From positions 81,489,451-81,553,450 of the forward strand of contig NC_035449.2 in NCBI RefSeq assembly GCF_002127325.2: a DNA stretch of 64,000 nucleotides, in the 5' to 3' direction. Position 1 is the stretch's first letter. The number at the start of each line of letters is the position of its first letter. Positions 25,128-35,830 of this stretch are shown one piece after another. Made by a program: the position numbers and the translations under genes. The notes under the pieces are model-generated. The model ran no database searches. It saw only the letters and a program-made list of their open reading frames with translations, and was not told the DNA's origin. The DNA comes from Helianthus annuus (lineage: Eukaryota; Streptophyta; Magnoliopsida; Asterales; Asteraceae).

Positions 25128-25247
25128 AAGTGATTTGGATAATGCTACAATATGTAATACAATAAAAGCATTTCTATATAGGAAGTACCAGCGGCGTATC
25201 CACCATGCTTTTATCGTATTACACACCTCCCGTTATCTAAATCACTT
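25128..25247 (-). promoter_or_regulatory. Conserved TATA-containing stem-loop in outer Gypsy LTR
   Basis: An inner stem, 25154-25171 with 25205-25222, pairs 17 of 18 positions. An outer stem, 25128-25142 with 25233-25247, pairs 14 of 15. The 33-base loop (25172-25204) contains CTATATAGG and AGTACCAGCGGCGTATCC. The same loop, 32 of 33 identical, sits in different stems in the LTRs at 55793-55912 and 62657-62776. On the element strand it lies about 520-610 bases before the LTR 3' end, a sensible place for a TATA box ahead of a roughly 0.5-kb R-U5. A promoter role is an inference. Confidence 0.65.
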
Positions 25248-25260
25248 ACCATAAACCAAT

Positions 25261-25530
25261 AAACGTCTTGTCTTGTATAAACTAACAAAATGACTTGTCT
25301 TGTATAAACAAGCATGTCTTTGGTAAACAAAATGTCTTGTTTAAACCAAAAGGTAATGTCTTATATAAACAACAAAACGACTTGTCTTGTATAAACAACC
25401 AAAATGTCTTGGTCTTGTCTTGTATAATCAAAATGTCTTGTATAAACCAAGTGTTTTGAATAAACAAAATGTCTTGTTTAATCAAACAGTTTTGTCTTGT
25501 ATAAAACAATTGCTTTTATTGTATAAAACA
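25261..25530. repeat. Degenerate tandem array of GTCTTGTATAAAC units
   Basis: About ten variants of a 20-30-bp unit with the core ATGTCTTGTATAAACAA follow one another inside the outer Gypsy LTR. The truncated left LTR lacks this part. ORF-like readings of the array are artefacts of the repeat. Confidence 0.8.
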
Positions 25531-27545
25531 AAATATGGATTGTTGGCGAATACATTCAAGCCTTGTCGACTGTCGGATAAACCTTTATAAAGACAAAGGT
25601 TTATCAATAATGTCACTCAGTTTCTGTCATTCCCAGAGGTAACTTCCAAACAAACCAAGGAAGTGGGAATGGGGTTGTCAATCCTATGGTACCATAACAT
25701 ACTAACGGTCGGCATGATCAGCGTTAATGAATGTATCATTGTCGAGTTCAACGCACCAATATGTCTAGTACAATGTAAGTATGTCATGTAATGTTTTGAA
25801 ACCATGTATAATGTCTTTGAAACCATGTATATTGTCTTTGAAATCATGTACTATGTATACTAGGTAATTAAACCATGTAATGTCTTGAAAACATGCAAGT
25901 AGTGATAGGCACATAAGAATTACCCCAAAACATTTGAAAACGTAAAGAGGGGACTATGTACTCACTTAGGATTGCGTAAATGTCTTGTTCAAAGATTAAG
26001 CAAAGCTCAAAGATTCAAGAGTTTCCTAATATATCGGATGTCTATGTGTTAGTGCATAATGAGACTTTAATCAGAGGATTGGATAGAATGAAGTCTATAA
26101 ACCAAACGAGTGAAGGATCTCGTATAATATGGTTTAAAGCCTAACATTCTAATTAGAAAAGATTACTAAGTGCTTTGACCCGTTATGACTCGTTAAAGTG
26201 GTTTACGCCACTTTAACGGGTCGTAAGCGTAACTAAGAGTTCGGATGACTAAATAAGTCCTATGATGAGTCTTATATGTCAAAACAAGTTTGATTATGTT
26301 ATAATATCAGTTTAGATGTCAAAAATATGGTCTTTCATGTTTAAAACCAATTATGCGCCAAAAGGGCGTTTTCAGCATTTTAAAAGTACATAAAATCGAC
26401 TCATCATATAACTAAACAAACTATATGACCATAAGGTATAACCTTAGAGGGTTATTCCCTGTATTACTATATTACTATGGTCATAAAAATGTGCTTGGTC
26501 TAATCCTAAGATTGACCAAACGGGTCAGATTCGAAAGTCAAAGCGGTAGTTAAACCGCTCGACTTACGACTAAGAAATAAGCATTAAACTAGAAATGACG
26601 AGTTAGACATGTTGGAACATGTCTAATAATGTTATAAAACTGATTTGGTGTCAAAACTTGAAGTTTTATTACCCAAAAACAGTTTCGTCGTAAAATGCAC
26701 TTTTGTGCATAATTGACTTTTAATTCGTAAAACTTTGACTCGTCACTGCGCCTATTAAACGTGGTAATCAGAAGGAGCAATCGCAAGGGATTAATACCTT
26801 CTTGATTACGATCACGTTGCAAAGTTCAACTTGAACTTTGACTTGACCAAAATGGTCAGAACCAAAAGTCAAACAAAAGTCAATTTGTTTGACTTTTAGC
26901 TTAAAATAGCTAAAATAATGAAAGAGACTAGGAGAGAGCACTTACTTGTGTTGAAGAACACTTTAAGAGCTCAGTAGGAGGCTTCCAAAAGCTGGAAACA
27001 AGCTCCAAAGAGTTGGGAGAAGAAAATGGAAATGAGAAAGTCTTGAATGGGCAAAGTTCTTGGCTGTTTAAAGTGCAAATGAGATCACCAATTCAAGACA
27101 AGTGTCCCTCCAGGTGTTATGACATGCTTAGTGTCATCACACTTGTCCAAAGGAAGTGAATAGCTGGAAATTTCGCGACTTGGGGGCCAAGGGAAGGAGC
27201 AGGAAGCTTCCAGGTAATTTTCTGTCGTCTGGTACATCCATACGGACCATATGGCTAATAGGCTTACGGTCCGTAAGCCTTTGAGCTGGGCAAAAGTTTT
27301 GAAATTTGACAGTTTTGGCCCCTGACTTGAATTTTCGCTTTTTGTCATTTTTAACCCCTTTTAAGCTAATAATTAGGTTATATAAAGGTGTTAAGGCATG
27401 TGTAACTCGGATTTTGTTCTGAAAATGTCGTGGATATCGTTTCGTTCGATCGTACGGTTACGTATTTCATAAATAAAATATAACATTTTATTGAACACAA
27501 AAATGATTGAAATTGTGCAACGATTGAAAGTATGCCAGTGTCACA

Positions 27546-28877
27546 TCCCACAACAAGATCTTCAACTCCAAAAGCACAGGCTAGCAAAAAATCAAATTTT
27601 TCTAAACCTGTTGGTACACGACCTGGTGTAAGAACTAGTAGTTGTTACAAAACCAGTAGTTCAAAGTAAACAAGAAATTCTCGAGAAACAAATGGTCCAA
27701 TCTTCAAGAATAAAAGAAGTTGGTATTACAAGATGACCCTAAAGACTCTCCACCGACTTCAACTGCCATAACAACAACAACTCCAGTATCTACAATAACA
27801 TTTACTGGAAGCTTCGTAGTAAATCCAGCAGTTCCTGAAATAGCTGAAGAACCCCATCCCTCTACAAACTTTATTTTATCACTTCAAAAGTTGCCAATAC
27901 TGAAGATTGACAACAAGCTTAATCATGAAGAAAACACAAAGAAGAAAGAGGAAGAAGAAATAAGGGAGTTTACAAAGAATCGGGGCAAGATGACCTACAG
28001 AAAGTCCCAGTACATCATGGATAGAAAGATGAGGCAAATAAGAACCTATGAATAACACATGTTTCAAGAATCTTAGAAACTCTCCCAAATCCCACCATTC
28101 AAAAATCCCTCTGTTGCCAACGTTTCAAAACAAGAAAGTAGTGACTGGCTCAAAAGGAATGTGCCTTAACCAATCAAGAACTGCTATGTTTTCCAAAACT
28201 AGGATGCCCAAGACCTACTACCAGACGTTGTAAGGATAAAGAAAATGTTGGCAGATCCTAGTATCAAGGTCACCCCTCCAAATTGGAAGTTTGGCAATAA
28301 AAGAAAGCCAACTCTAAAAGAGGCTGGAAGGACCTTCAAAATGAAGCAAGAGCTGATACATGTCAACTGGGCTCCAAAGAACTCAATTATAAGGTGGAAG
28401 AAAACTAATGTCTCAAAAGAATACATGGATTATCTCAATACTAGAAAGAGAAATCCTGAAAAGTTTCCACCACCATTGACTTGTGATAATACAAAGATCC
28501 ACCTGGCTCAAAAGAAGAAGGAGACAACTATTGTTCCATTTAAGCCCCAAGAAATCTTCTCTTACAATCCAAAGATCATGGAAAACTATATGAAATACCT
28601 TAGAGAAAAACATGGTTATGCCAAATGGATTGTTGATTTGGATGAAGCAGAGAAGACTCTCCTTGTAAGCTGCATGCCTGAAACTACACCTGTTTTTATA
28701 ACAAATCAAAACAAAGTTGTAGACACTAACACAGTTGTTTTGGAGGATTCTCCGAAAGAATATCTACATGATTTACCACATCAAGCAGTAACAGTGCCTT
28801 CTAGGCCATATTTACCTCCACCCACTAAAGTCTTATACTTGCCTCAAATCTTCCCTAACCCAAGGATTGTGAGATAG
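27546..28877 (+). pseudogene. Unrecognised extra ORF before the Copia 3' LTR
   Basis: One reading frame carries two long open stretches (27720-28055 and 28245-28877). They are joined in the same frame through about 190 bases with four stops, so they were one protein of more than 380 residues. The early part is Thr/Ser/Pro-rich. The middle is highly charged (KKKEEEEIREFTKNRGKMTYRKS). The later part is basic, with KRKPTLKEAGRTFKMKQE, VNWAPKNSIIRWKK and IFSYNPKIMENYMKYLREKH. I see no membrane segment and none of the protease, integrase, RT or RNase H motifs. It stands where SIRE-type Copia elements have an env-like ORF, but it could equally be a captured gene or a lineage-specific ORF. A possible upstream part in another frame starts at 27547. 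Confidence 0.55.
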
Positions 28878-28879
28878 AA

Positions 28880-29143
28880 TGCAATGAAGGACTCAAATGA
28901 TGTGGAGATCTTTTGATAAGATGGATCTAGAATTCAGGTGGATGGGTATCAAATCCAAAGTCATAGCCTAGATGACATCAAAGTCATTGTTGATCTGGAA
29001 ATGGAAAAAGATGAAGATGCTTCCGAATCTAGAACTTTGCATCAAATGAATGATCAGGGAAAGACTGTTGGGCATCGTCAAATAAAAGAATAAAATATAG
29101 GCTTTAAATAAGAGATTTTGGCATCAGAAGACCTAGTGGGGGT
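28880..29143 (+). other. Copia 3' untranslated end with polypurine tract
   Basis: No convincing coding sequence follows the ORF stop. The tract CCTAGTGGGGGT directly precedes the 3' LTR start TGTTGGG at 29144, which fits a polypurine tract. Confidence 0.6.
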
Positions 29144-29838
29144 TGTTGGGTTCTATAAGATATGCTGATGATGAAAGCCAAAAACCAAGGGAACCATCTT
29201 CCCTGCCTGATGGAAAAAGTTGAAGTACAATCATAAGTCCAGAAGCCCCCCCTGAAAGCTTATCAAATAACTAACTCAAACTAATGGAACATAACTACTA
29301 CTTCAAAGTAATGAAAGACAGAGTACAAAGTGCTAAATTGATAAAGTGATGGGTCAACAAGTCAAAGCTGAAGACCAGAGACCAAGTCAACAAGTCAAAG
29401 AAGACCATAAGTATTGGATTCCAAAAGTGTTGGGATCCTTCCAATAGTTTTGGAGTCCCAGTTGTTTTCCTTTCTTTTAGTAGTAGTTTGAATGTAACAA
29501 TGTTTATTTCTAATTATCCAGCAGTTTTGCAAACTAATATGTTGTTTAGGGTCGCTTTCATGGTGATGTTAACCACTAGTTCTCTCCTTCATATATGGGC
29601 ACACAATGTAATTGGTAACACTTAGAGCCAAAAAGGTAGAAGAACTAAGTGAAAAAGTATACCTAGTGAGGGGGAGTCTTTTATACCTTTGATCGTACTG
29701 AAAACATTCTAAATAATTCATTCCCAAATCCAGTTGTGTTTATGATGATGTGTTTATTATCACTGTTTGATTGAATTTTAGAATTTATTCAACTGTTTTA
29801 TCAAACACACACACGAACACACACTCTCAGATCCAACA
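29144..29838 (+). repeat. 3' LTR of the Copia element (695 bp)
   Basis: It starts TGTTGG and ends CCAACA, a perfect 6-bp terminal inverted repeat. Its last 123 bp match the truncated 5' LTR at 1726-1835. A second G-rich stretch at 29668-29680 lies inside it and is not the polypurine tract, because the terminal repeat fixes the boundaries. Confidence 0.85.
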
Positions 29839-30235
29839 CACCCCCTCCACCACAATGTGTAGTCTAAGACTAGGGTGTGGGGGAGTGAAAAGAGGCATAG
29901 GTATTAATCAAAACTACAAGACTGTGGGGTGGGGGAGTAGAAATGGCCGTAGGTTGACGTGACATTGAGTCACGGAGTGGAACACTGCGCCGTGGAGTCA
30001 TGGTCACGGTGTGCTGCTAATAGCGTAGGGAGTTCAATTGGCGTGGGTTTATATCCTGGCGAGTTTGAAGGTTAAAAAATATACAAACTTCCAAATTATT
30101 ACCATTTCCGAACACTCAAAATTGATTTCTTTTTAATTTTATCCCATTAATTACTCAATCTCCATTATATCTCAGACCAACTTTTATAAATAATAAAAAA
30201 CCAATCATCTCTAAAACATTTCACCCCTTTAAAAA
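29839..30235. other. Spacer with promoter-like sequence before a short ORF
   Basis: This is unique-looking sequence between the Copia LTR and the ATG at 30236. TTTATAAATA at about 30184 could be a TATA box for the ORF below. Nothing else is recognised. Confidence 0.4.
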
Positions 30236-30514
30236 ATGGCCACGAACAACGTGAATAATCGACATGTTAACATTCTTCCGATTTCGAAACCACCTCTACA
30301 AGATGTATCGATAAACATTCCAGTTGTCGAACCAGACAACTTAACACATTCTGATTTGTACAATATAGATTATCGGTATAATAGTAAATATAATCATTCT
30401 TATTTTATTCCAAATGACAACGATTGGATACGGATTGTTGAAATGACACTTACTGCTGAAGATGGGAAAAAACCGGTTTGGAAAAAAAAGGACCGGTTTT
30501 TAACCAGTTTTTGA
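30236..30514 (+). CDS. Hypothetical protein, 92 residues, probably a truncated gene
   Basis: ATG at 30236 stands in a good plant context (AAAAAATGGC) and lies about 50 bases below a TATA-like TTTATAAATA. The first roughly 75 residues are of ordinary composition (MATNNVNNRHVNILPIS, DLYNIDYRYNSKYNHSYF, DWIRIVEM). The last 15 (KKPVWKKKDRFLTSF) are translated from the GGTTT-rich repeat that begins about 30465, so the original 3' end has been replaced by repeat sequence. I do not recognise the family. It may be the first exon of a host gene or a transposon protein. No splice donor is obvious. Confidence 0.3.
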   Translation: MATNNVNNRHVNILPISKPPLQDVSINIPVVEPDNLTHSDLYNIDYRYNSKYNHSYFIPNDNDWIRIVEMTLTAEDGKKPVWKKKDRFLTSF

Positions 30515-31235
30515 AAAACCGGTTTCAACCCGATCAAACCCGATGGTTTGTAGACCGGTTTTCATTCTTGATATTTGAAAGTGGTTTATAAATTGAACCA
30601 CTAGTTATAAAAATCCGTTTATTTTGTCCCAAATCAATTTATAACCCGAACCGAATTGGTTTAACCAGTTTGAGGTTTGAACCTTGGAAACTGGTTTGTT
30701 TACAACCAAAAAACAGGTTCGGTTTAAAAAAAAAAACTGATTTGTACACCTCTACATAATGCTGAAATTATCAACCTTTCATAGTGTAGACTTATTTTTT
30801 ATGTTGGTTTATGTATTACTTTTTATTTTCCTTTTTAGAACAACGATTTTTTTAATCACGTCATCTTAAGATTTGAATCTAAGAAATCTAAATCTAGGTG
30901 TTTATGAAGGCTGCCAATGGCCACCAATCTCATTGATACTAGTTTTATTTCTATGTTGGTTTATGTATGGTTGCATAACCTAATGAAATTTTATCAGTAG
31001 TTTTAATTGTTAAACATAAAAATATTTAAAAAATAATAATGTCATTATAGTGAAAGTTGTAGTGGAAAGTAGAACTACCCCCTTCTGACGAAACAAATCT
31101 AGAAACATAGTGGAATACTAGAATCTAATGTGATGCTTACGTAGTTGTTTCTATGAAAGTACAAACACAAACCATAACCCATAGTCTAACTTTCAAACAA
31201 AATATTGGGGTAAATGTCAATTTACGTCCCTGTGG
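30490..31235. repeat. Right arm (probable source) of the inverted duplication
   Basis: Reverse complement of 3452-4200. Here the segment runs continuously into the MULE at 31209, of which the left arm contains only the first 26 or so bases. This side therefore looks original and the left arm looks like the copy. A SINE-like piece on the minus strand lies at about 30855-30945. Confidence 0.85.
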
Positions 31236-32792
31236 TTTACATCAAAACGCAGGAACAACCCTCATTTGAAAAAAAAACCGCAATAATCAAGTCCTTGTGG
31301 TTGTCGATTGCGTTCAATAACGCCCCTTGTTATATTTTCCCGGTTTAAATATTGTGAAAACACTAAATTACCCTCAAAACTTTCATGACCATTTTGGTCC
31401 CTGTTGTAAAATTTCTTAAAATCCCTCCATTTTCAAAAGGTTTTCTAATCTACTTACAAATCACCCTAATCCAGTAATTGATCAGCAACTACAACAACAA
31501 GAAATCAACCATTTCAAGTAGTGTGAATTGTAATGCGGTTATAACATCAATAACAACAACTAAGAGAAAAGTTGAACCTGTTTGAACTTGACAAGGTTGT
31601 GAAATGCAGTTACAACATGAACAACAACAACTCAAAATGAACTAATTACTGCAAGCTTATGATACCTGTTCACCTTACAATCTGAACTGAAAGCACAAAT
31701 GAACCTATAATCTGAACTGAATGCAACAAGGTTATGATGTCTGTTCACCTTATAAGATGTTCACACATACTGACTATCTAATCAGACCTACTGCACATCT
31801 AAATCAAAATGTCCAACTAAAACTGAAACTGATACACAACCTATAATCTGTTCAAACAACAACTAAAACTGAAGCTAATGCACAACTTATAACCTATTCA
31901 AACAACAATTGAAAGTGAACCTAATGCTAATTTGTTCAAACACCAACAACTAAAACATAACCTAATGCACAGCTAAGACAAATGTCCATTCTAACACAAT
32001 GAACCGAACATCTAATCAGACCACAATTAGCATACATAGTCTAAGTTAATAAGGATATATAACAGTTTAAGTTAATAGGCATACAAAAGAAGGGTAAACC
32101 CTGATCATAAACACCAAAAACCCAAAAATATCAGGATCAGTTCAAAATTAATCCTTTTGAAGTTTTACAGTTATCCTAATAGTTACGTATATAATATGTA
32201 CAGCCAACCAACCACCATCGGATTCATGGTCGGTGGCTAAAACATAGCTCTATCCTAAACCCTCTTCCACTCCTTAGAAGGACCCGGTATTGGATCCTAA
32301 TCAGGCGTCTAGTCACCTGCACATGAATTCCAATTCCGACTGGAATTCGAAGAAAAGCAACCCACATTTCAGATACGATGGGCATGCATATTGAAATCAT
32401 AGATTAAATTCAAAATTAAGACAAATGCCGTACCAATCACAATCACATGGAATGTAAACAAAATTACGGCGTACTGCCTCATCGTTGTCTTGGAGCGCCG
32501 GATTTATGGTTGCCTTTTGACGGAATTATCGCCGGTGAGTTAGGAAGGGTGGGGGAGTGAATTTGTGCTTCTAAAGGAAGCTAGGGGATTAAAAGGGTTG
32601 GGAAGGGTACCTTTTGGGGAATTTACCATATTGCCCTTTACGATATTATATAAATAATTGGAAAATATAAGGAGGCACGTAATTGAACGCAATCGACAAC
32701 CACAGGGACTTGATTGTTATGTTTTTTTTTCAAACAAGGATTGTTCCAGCGTTTTGGTGTAAACCACATGAACGTAAACTGACATTTACTCT
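31209..32792. mobile_element. MULE-like non-autonomous element A
   Basis: Terminal inverted repeats of about 100-120 bp (31209-31330 with about 32680-32792) begin GGGTAAATGTCA and GAGTAAATGTCA. They share the blocks CGTCCCTGTGGTTTAC and ACTTGATTGTTATG-type sequence with small differences. No clear 9-bp target duplication remains. The interior (31440-32600) has no transposase and is rich in AACAAC words. A minus-strand 37-residue ORF at 32369-32482 (MRQYAVILFTFHVIVIG..., strongly hydrophobic) may be a captured fragment or chance. Confidence 0.7.
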
Positions 32793-32938
32793 TTAAAGGT
32801 GGTTTTATTATCGTTTATTAATAAATATTACACCTATAACTATAATGTATTTATTATCAGTTAATTATACATGTATAACTAAAATATATCAATAAATAAT
32901 AAATTTATAAAATCATAACTAAACTATTCAAAACTTTT
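32793..32938. other. AT-rich spacer ending in the L1-like target duplication
   Basis: AT-rich unique sequence with scattered ATAACTA words. Its last 18 bases, AAACTATTCAAAACTTTT (32921-32938), are repeated at 37451-37468. Confidence 0.7.
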
Positions 32939-34964
32939 CTTTGTTATTAACTTAGGGTTTGTCCAATCGATCCTTAGAAGATAACCGGGTGAAATCAGAT
33001 TAGGTTTTTGTATTTAGGGTTTCGGTTTCTTTGTTTTTCTGATTGGTGAAGGGGATTGCGGCTGCGATTCAGATTACGGTTCGGCAATCCTTCTTGTTTC
33101 AGATTAGGGTTCGGCAATCCTTCTTCATCGGTAATTCAGATTAGGGTGTTGGCAATTCATCGGCTCTGTTTGTTCCTTGATTCTGATTGTTTGTTACATA
33201 AGATAAGGGTGTCGACAATTTCACTGATTAACAATCCGGTTCGATGATTGTTAAATTGGTGATATGTTAGTGATCTGTTCCGATTGCTGATTTACGTTAA
33301 TTGCCGATTAAAACTAGCAGTGGCCTTAGCGATTTTGTTATTCAGCCGTCACTAGGGTTTTGATCGCTTTCCTGCAATTGAAACTAGTGGCTGTGGTTAT
33401 GGATGTTCAAAGTGTAGACAACACAAACGTCTTTGCGAGGAAGATAAAGAATATTGATGGAAAACCCTTTCAGCCTAAACTAATGTCAAATATAGCCGCG
33501 AGGGTTTCTGAACTGACCAAGAAGGTAACCTTTATGCTGCCTTTAGATGATGATGAACAGGTTAATGATCGATCTGATTCTCCTAATCAGCGGTATGCTA
33601 AGGTTTTTGATAAAAGAAAGGTAGCTTTTGTGCTCCCGTTGAATGATGTTAGTCCTATCCCTCGAGCTTCGTATGCTAATGTTGTGTCAAACAAACAAGC
33701 TGACCAGGGTGGTGTTAACATGGTTTCTGGTTCGAATGATCAAAATTTAGCTAGGAATGCTAATGAGTTGGCCGATCCTACTCCTAAAATTAATTTTAGG
33801 TCGCTAAAGTCGGATGTCTCATTGGAAGGAGTGGATGTCGTTTTACCAATTGATTCTGTTCGTCAGGTTAGCAGCAGGTTAGCAAATACTCTTTATGGTT
33901 ACTTCCTGGGGGACATAATTGCTTATCCGGTTGTTGAATATTTTGTGAAAACAAATTGGAAAAAACATGGCTTTCAGAAAATTATGATGAATTCGAATGG
34001 GTTTTTCTTCTTCAAGTTTGAAGATAGACATGGTATGAATAATGTTCTTGAAGGGGGTCCTTGGCTGATGTGACAACTCGAACTTTAGACCTGTCATTGT
34101 GTAACATACGTGAACGTGTTATGATTTTACAAACTTTGATGCTATTGAATGTTATGATGTTATGTGCCTTATGTGTGTATGTATGTTGTGTGTACACGAA
34201 CCCAAACCACACGCTAAAACCCGATTGCACATTATAACCGGTCACACAAGCCCTTTGGGCCACACTTTGAAATCGGACTCCATTAGATAATCGGATGGGC
34301 TCGGCCCACTCCCCCACTCGCAACACAAAACCGAGTTTAAGGGTTTTGTTTATTGTTTTTGCAAACACAAACACACACAACCCTACTTGCCCTCTATCTC
34401 CCTCTCGTTTGCTTGGAACCCGACGGCAAGAGCCTCCACAATTCAGATCACCCTCTCTTCTTCTCTAATTCGGTTAGTGCTTGTCATGTTTGAAATTGTT
34501 TGTGTGTATGTTGATGTTTTCGAATATGATTGCTTGGTACCGAATGAGTCTTGTTAACCGGTTGAGTATGATAATATTAGATTGGATCAATGATAGTTGG
34601 TGTTCATATAGTTGGCTTGCTCATGAATCGGATATAGGTGATTGTATGATTGTAAGCGGCCATATGTATACGTGATTTAATCAGATTGTAACTGGTTATT
34701 ATGCTAACTAAATCGGATTAGTTGATGCTCATTGATTGGCTTCGTGAATGTTAGAATCGGATGTGTTTATGTGTTTAGATAGATGTTCTTGATTTTGGAT
34801 TATTAATGTTCATATGAAATTCATGATAAAAGTCCTGTTTGATCGATAGTATGCTTGGTGGATTATGGAAAAACTGTTAATTGATCTGAATTGTGAAATT
34901 TCCTAAGTTGTTTGCTGATATCACGGAGTGTTTGTTGCTAAGATTTATGGAAACAAGTTACACA

Positions 34965-35190
34965 GCCCGTTGCGACTCAGATTGCGACTCGAAACCTCAC
35001 AGTCTCGACTCGAGACCACAACAGCACAAGCCGAGACCACGGTTGCGAGTCCCGTTGCGACTCGTAACCGGACCATGATGAACCGAGACCAGCCATTGCG
35101 ACTCGCAACCTACTGTTGCGACTCGTAATCTCCTGATATGACTCGTAATCCTCGGTTGCGACTCGAGATCGCCGGTTGCGACTCGAGACC
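34965..35190 (+). repeat. Word cassette of TTGCGACTCG repeats in solo LTR
   Basis: At least eight variants of TTGCGACTCG, with CTCGAGACC and CCGAGACCA words between them, occur at irregular spacing of about 20-30 bp. Because the words include both GCGACTC and its near-complement GAGTCGC or CTCGAG, the region can form several alternative short stems. Confidence 0.75.
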
Positions 35191-35589
35191 ACCATTTACA
35201 CGCACACTGTTTGGGCCTTCACTGTCACGGGCCCAATGATTTGATTTGTGGACTGTTTGCTATTGGACTTTTACTATTACAGGCCCAACTGATTGGGCCG
35301 GACACTTGGCTAGTTGTCTAACTGTTTGCTTTGGGCTGCTATTGGAATACGTGTTCGTTGCCATGATCAATACGTGTTAGTAACCTACGTGTTTTATACG
35401 AACCTGACTTGTGTGGTAACCCTGTTAGGACGTGGTTGACCACCCTTAGTTCAAGAGTCTTTTATTTGTGTATCTGCCGAGCAAACCAAGGTGAGTTCAC
35501 ACAGCCAAGGCATGGGATTCCCGGGTTGGGAATTGGGTTGGAAATGTTATTGTTAAAAGAGTTACTCGTGCTTACGCATTCTCTAGACT

Positions 35590-35830
35590 ATAGACCATCG
35601 TCCTCAGGTTAGTCAGGACACGTTACGTAAAGCCTACGTAACCCAGTATTTGCCATTTGTCTCCCGGGTCGGGAGGACACGTTACGTAAAGCCTACGTAA
35701 CCCAATACCATCCACTGGCTTCCAGGTCGGAAGGCCACGCTGCGTAAAGCCTACGTAGCCCTCACGCGTACCATGTCCTCGGGGAAGGGCACGTCACGTA
35801 AAGCCTACGTGACCCTGTACGTTCTCCTGT
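35590..35830 (+). repeat. Four tandem hairpin units (ACGTA stem, AAGCC loop)
   Basis: Units of 54-59 bp each end in an 8-bp stem around an invariant AAGCC loop, at 35622-35642, 35681-35701, 35739-35759 and 35793-35813. The stems are GTTACGTA/TACGTAAC twice, GCTGCGTA/TACGTAGC and GTCACGTA/TACGTGAC. Changes on one side are balanced on the other, plus one G:T pair. Before each lies a second short stem that also differs between units but still pairs: GTCCT/AGGAC, CTCCC/GGGAG, CTTCC/GGAAG, GTCC/GGGC. Confidence 0.85.

Larger units (their letters stand above)
4208..27545 (-). mobile_element. Chromodomain Gypsy element (Tekay/Del-like), outer of two nested Gypsy copies
   Basis: In element order (right to left): 5' LTR 24632-27545, primer-binding site 24613-24627, gag, protease, reverse transcriptase, RNase H, integrase, chromodomain, polypurine tract about 5839-5865, and truncated 3' LTR 4208-5838. 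The order PR-RT-RH-INT with a C-terminal chromodomain defines the chromovirus group of Ty3/Gypsy. The element is dead: it has frameshifts in gag, RT/INT and the chromodomain junction, stops, and lost catalytic residues. A second Gypsy element (7021-20779) splits the integrase. The right flank is TCCCA; the matching left target duplication was lost with the first 1274 bp of the left LTR. Confidence 0.9.
24632..27545 (-). repeat. 5' LTR of outer Gypsy element (2914 bp)
   Basis: It starts TGTAACACCC and ends TGTCACA on the + strand. From 25906 it pairs with the truncated LTR at 4208-5838. It contains the conserved TATA-containing stem-loop (25128-25247), a degenerate tandem array (25261-25530), and a palindromic cassette at 27238-27280 with the perfect hairpin GGCTTACG GTC CGTAAGCC. 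Confidence 0.9.
1726..29838 (+). mobile_element. Decayed Copia-type LTR retrotransposon, outermost host of nested insertions
   Basis: The two ends share LTR sequence: 1726-1835 matches 29716-29838, both ending CCAACA. A degenerate initiator-Met primer-binding site follows the left LTR, and a G-rich polypurine tract (about 29131-29143) precedes TGTTGGG at 29144. The interior holds a Copia gag on the left and an unrecognised ORF on the right. Protease, integrase, reverse transcriptase and RNase H are absent. They were either lost in the rearrangement at 3452-4207 or never present. The middle is occupied by a minus-strand Gypsy element (4208-27545). Assigning both ends to one element is an inference from the LTR match and correct orientation. 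Confidence 0.75.

Noticed and set aside
29668..29682. GAGGGGGAG as a polypurine tract and LTR start at about 29680.
   Set aside because: The terminal inverted repeat TGTTGG...CCAACA puts the LTR start at 29144, with its own G-rich tract just before it.
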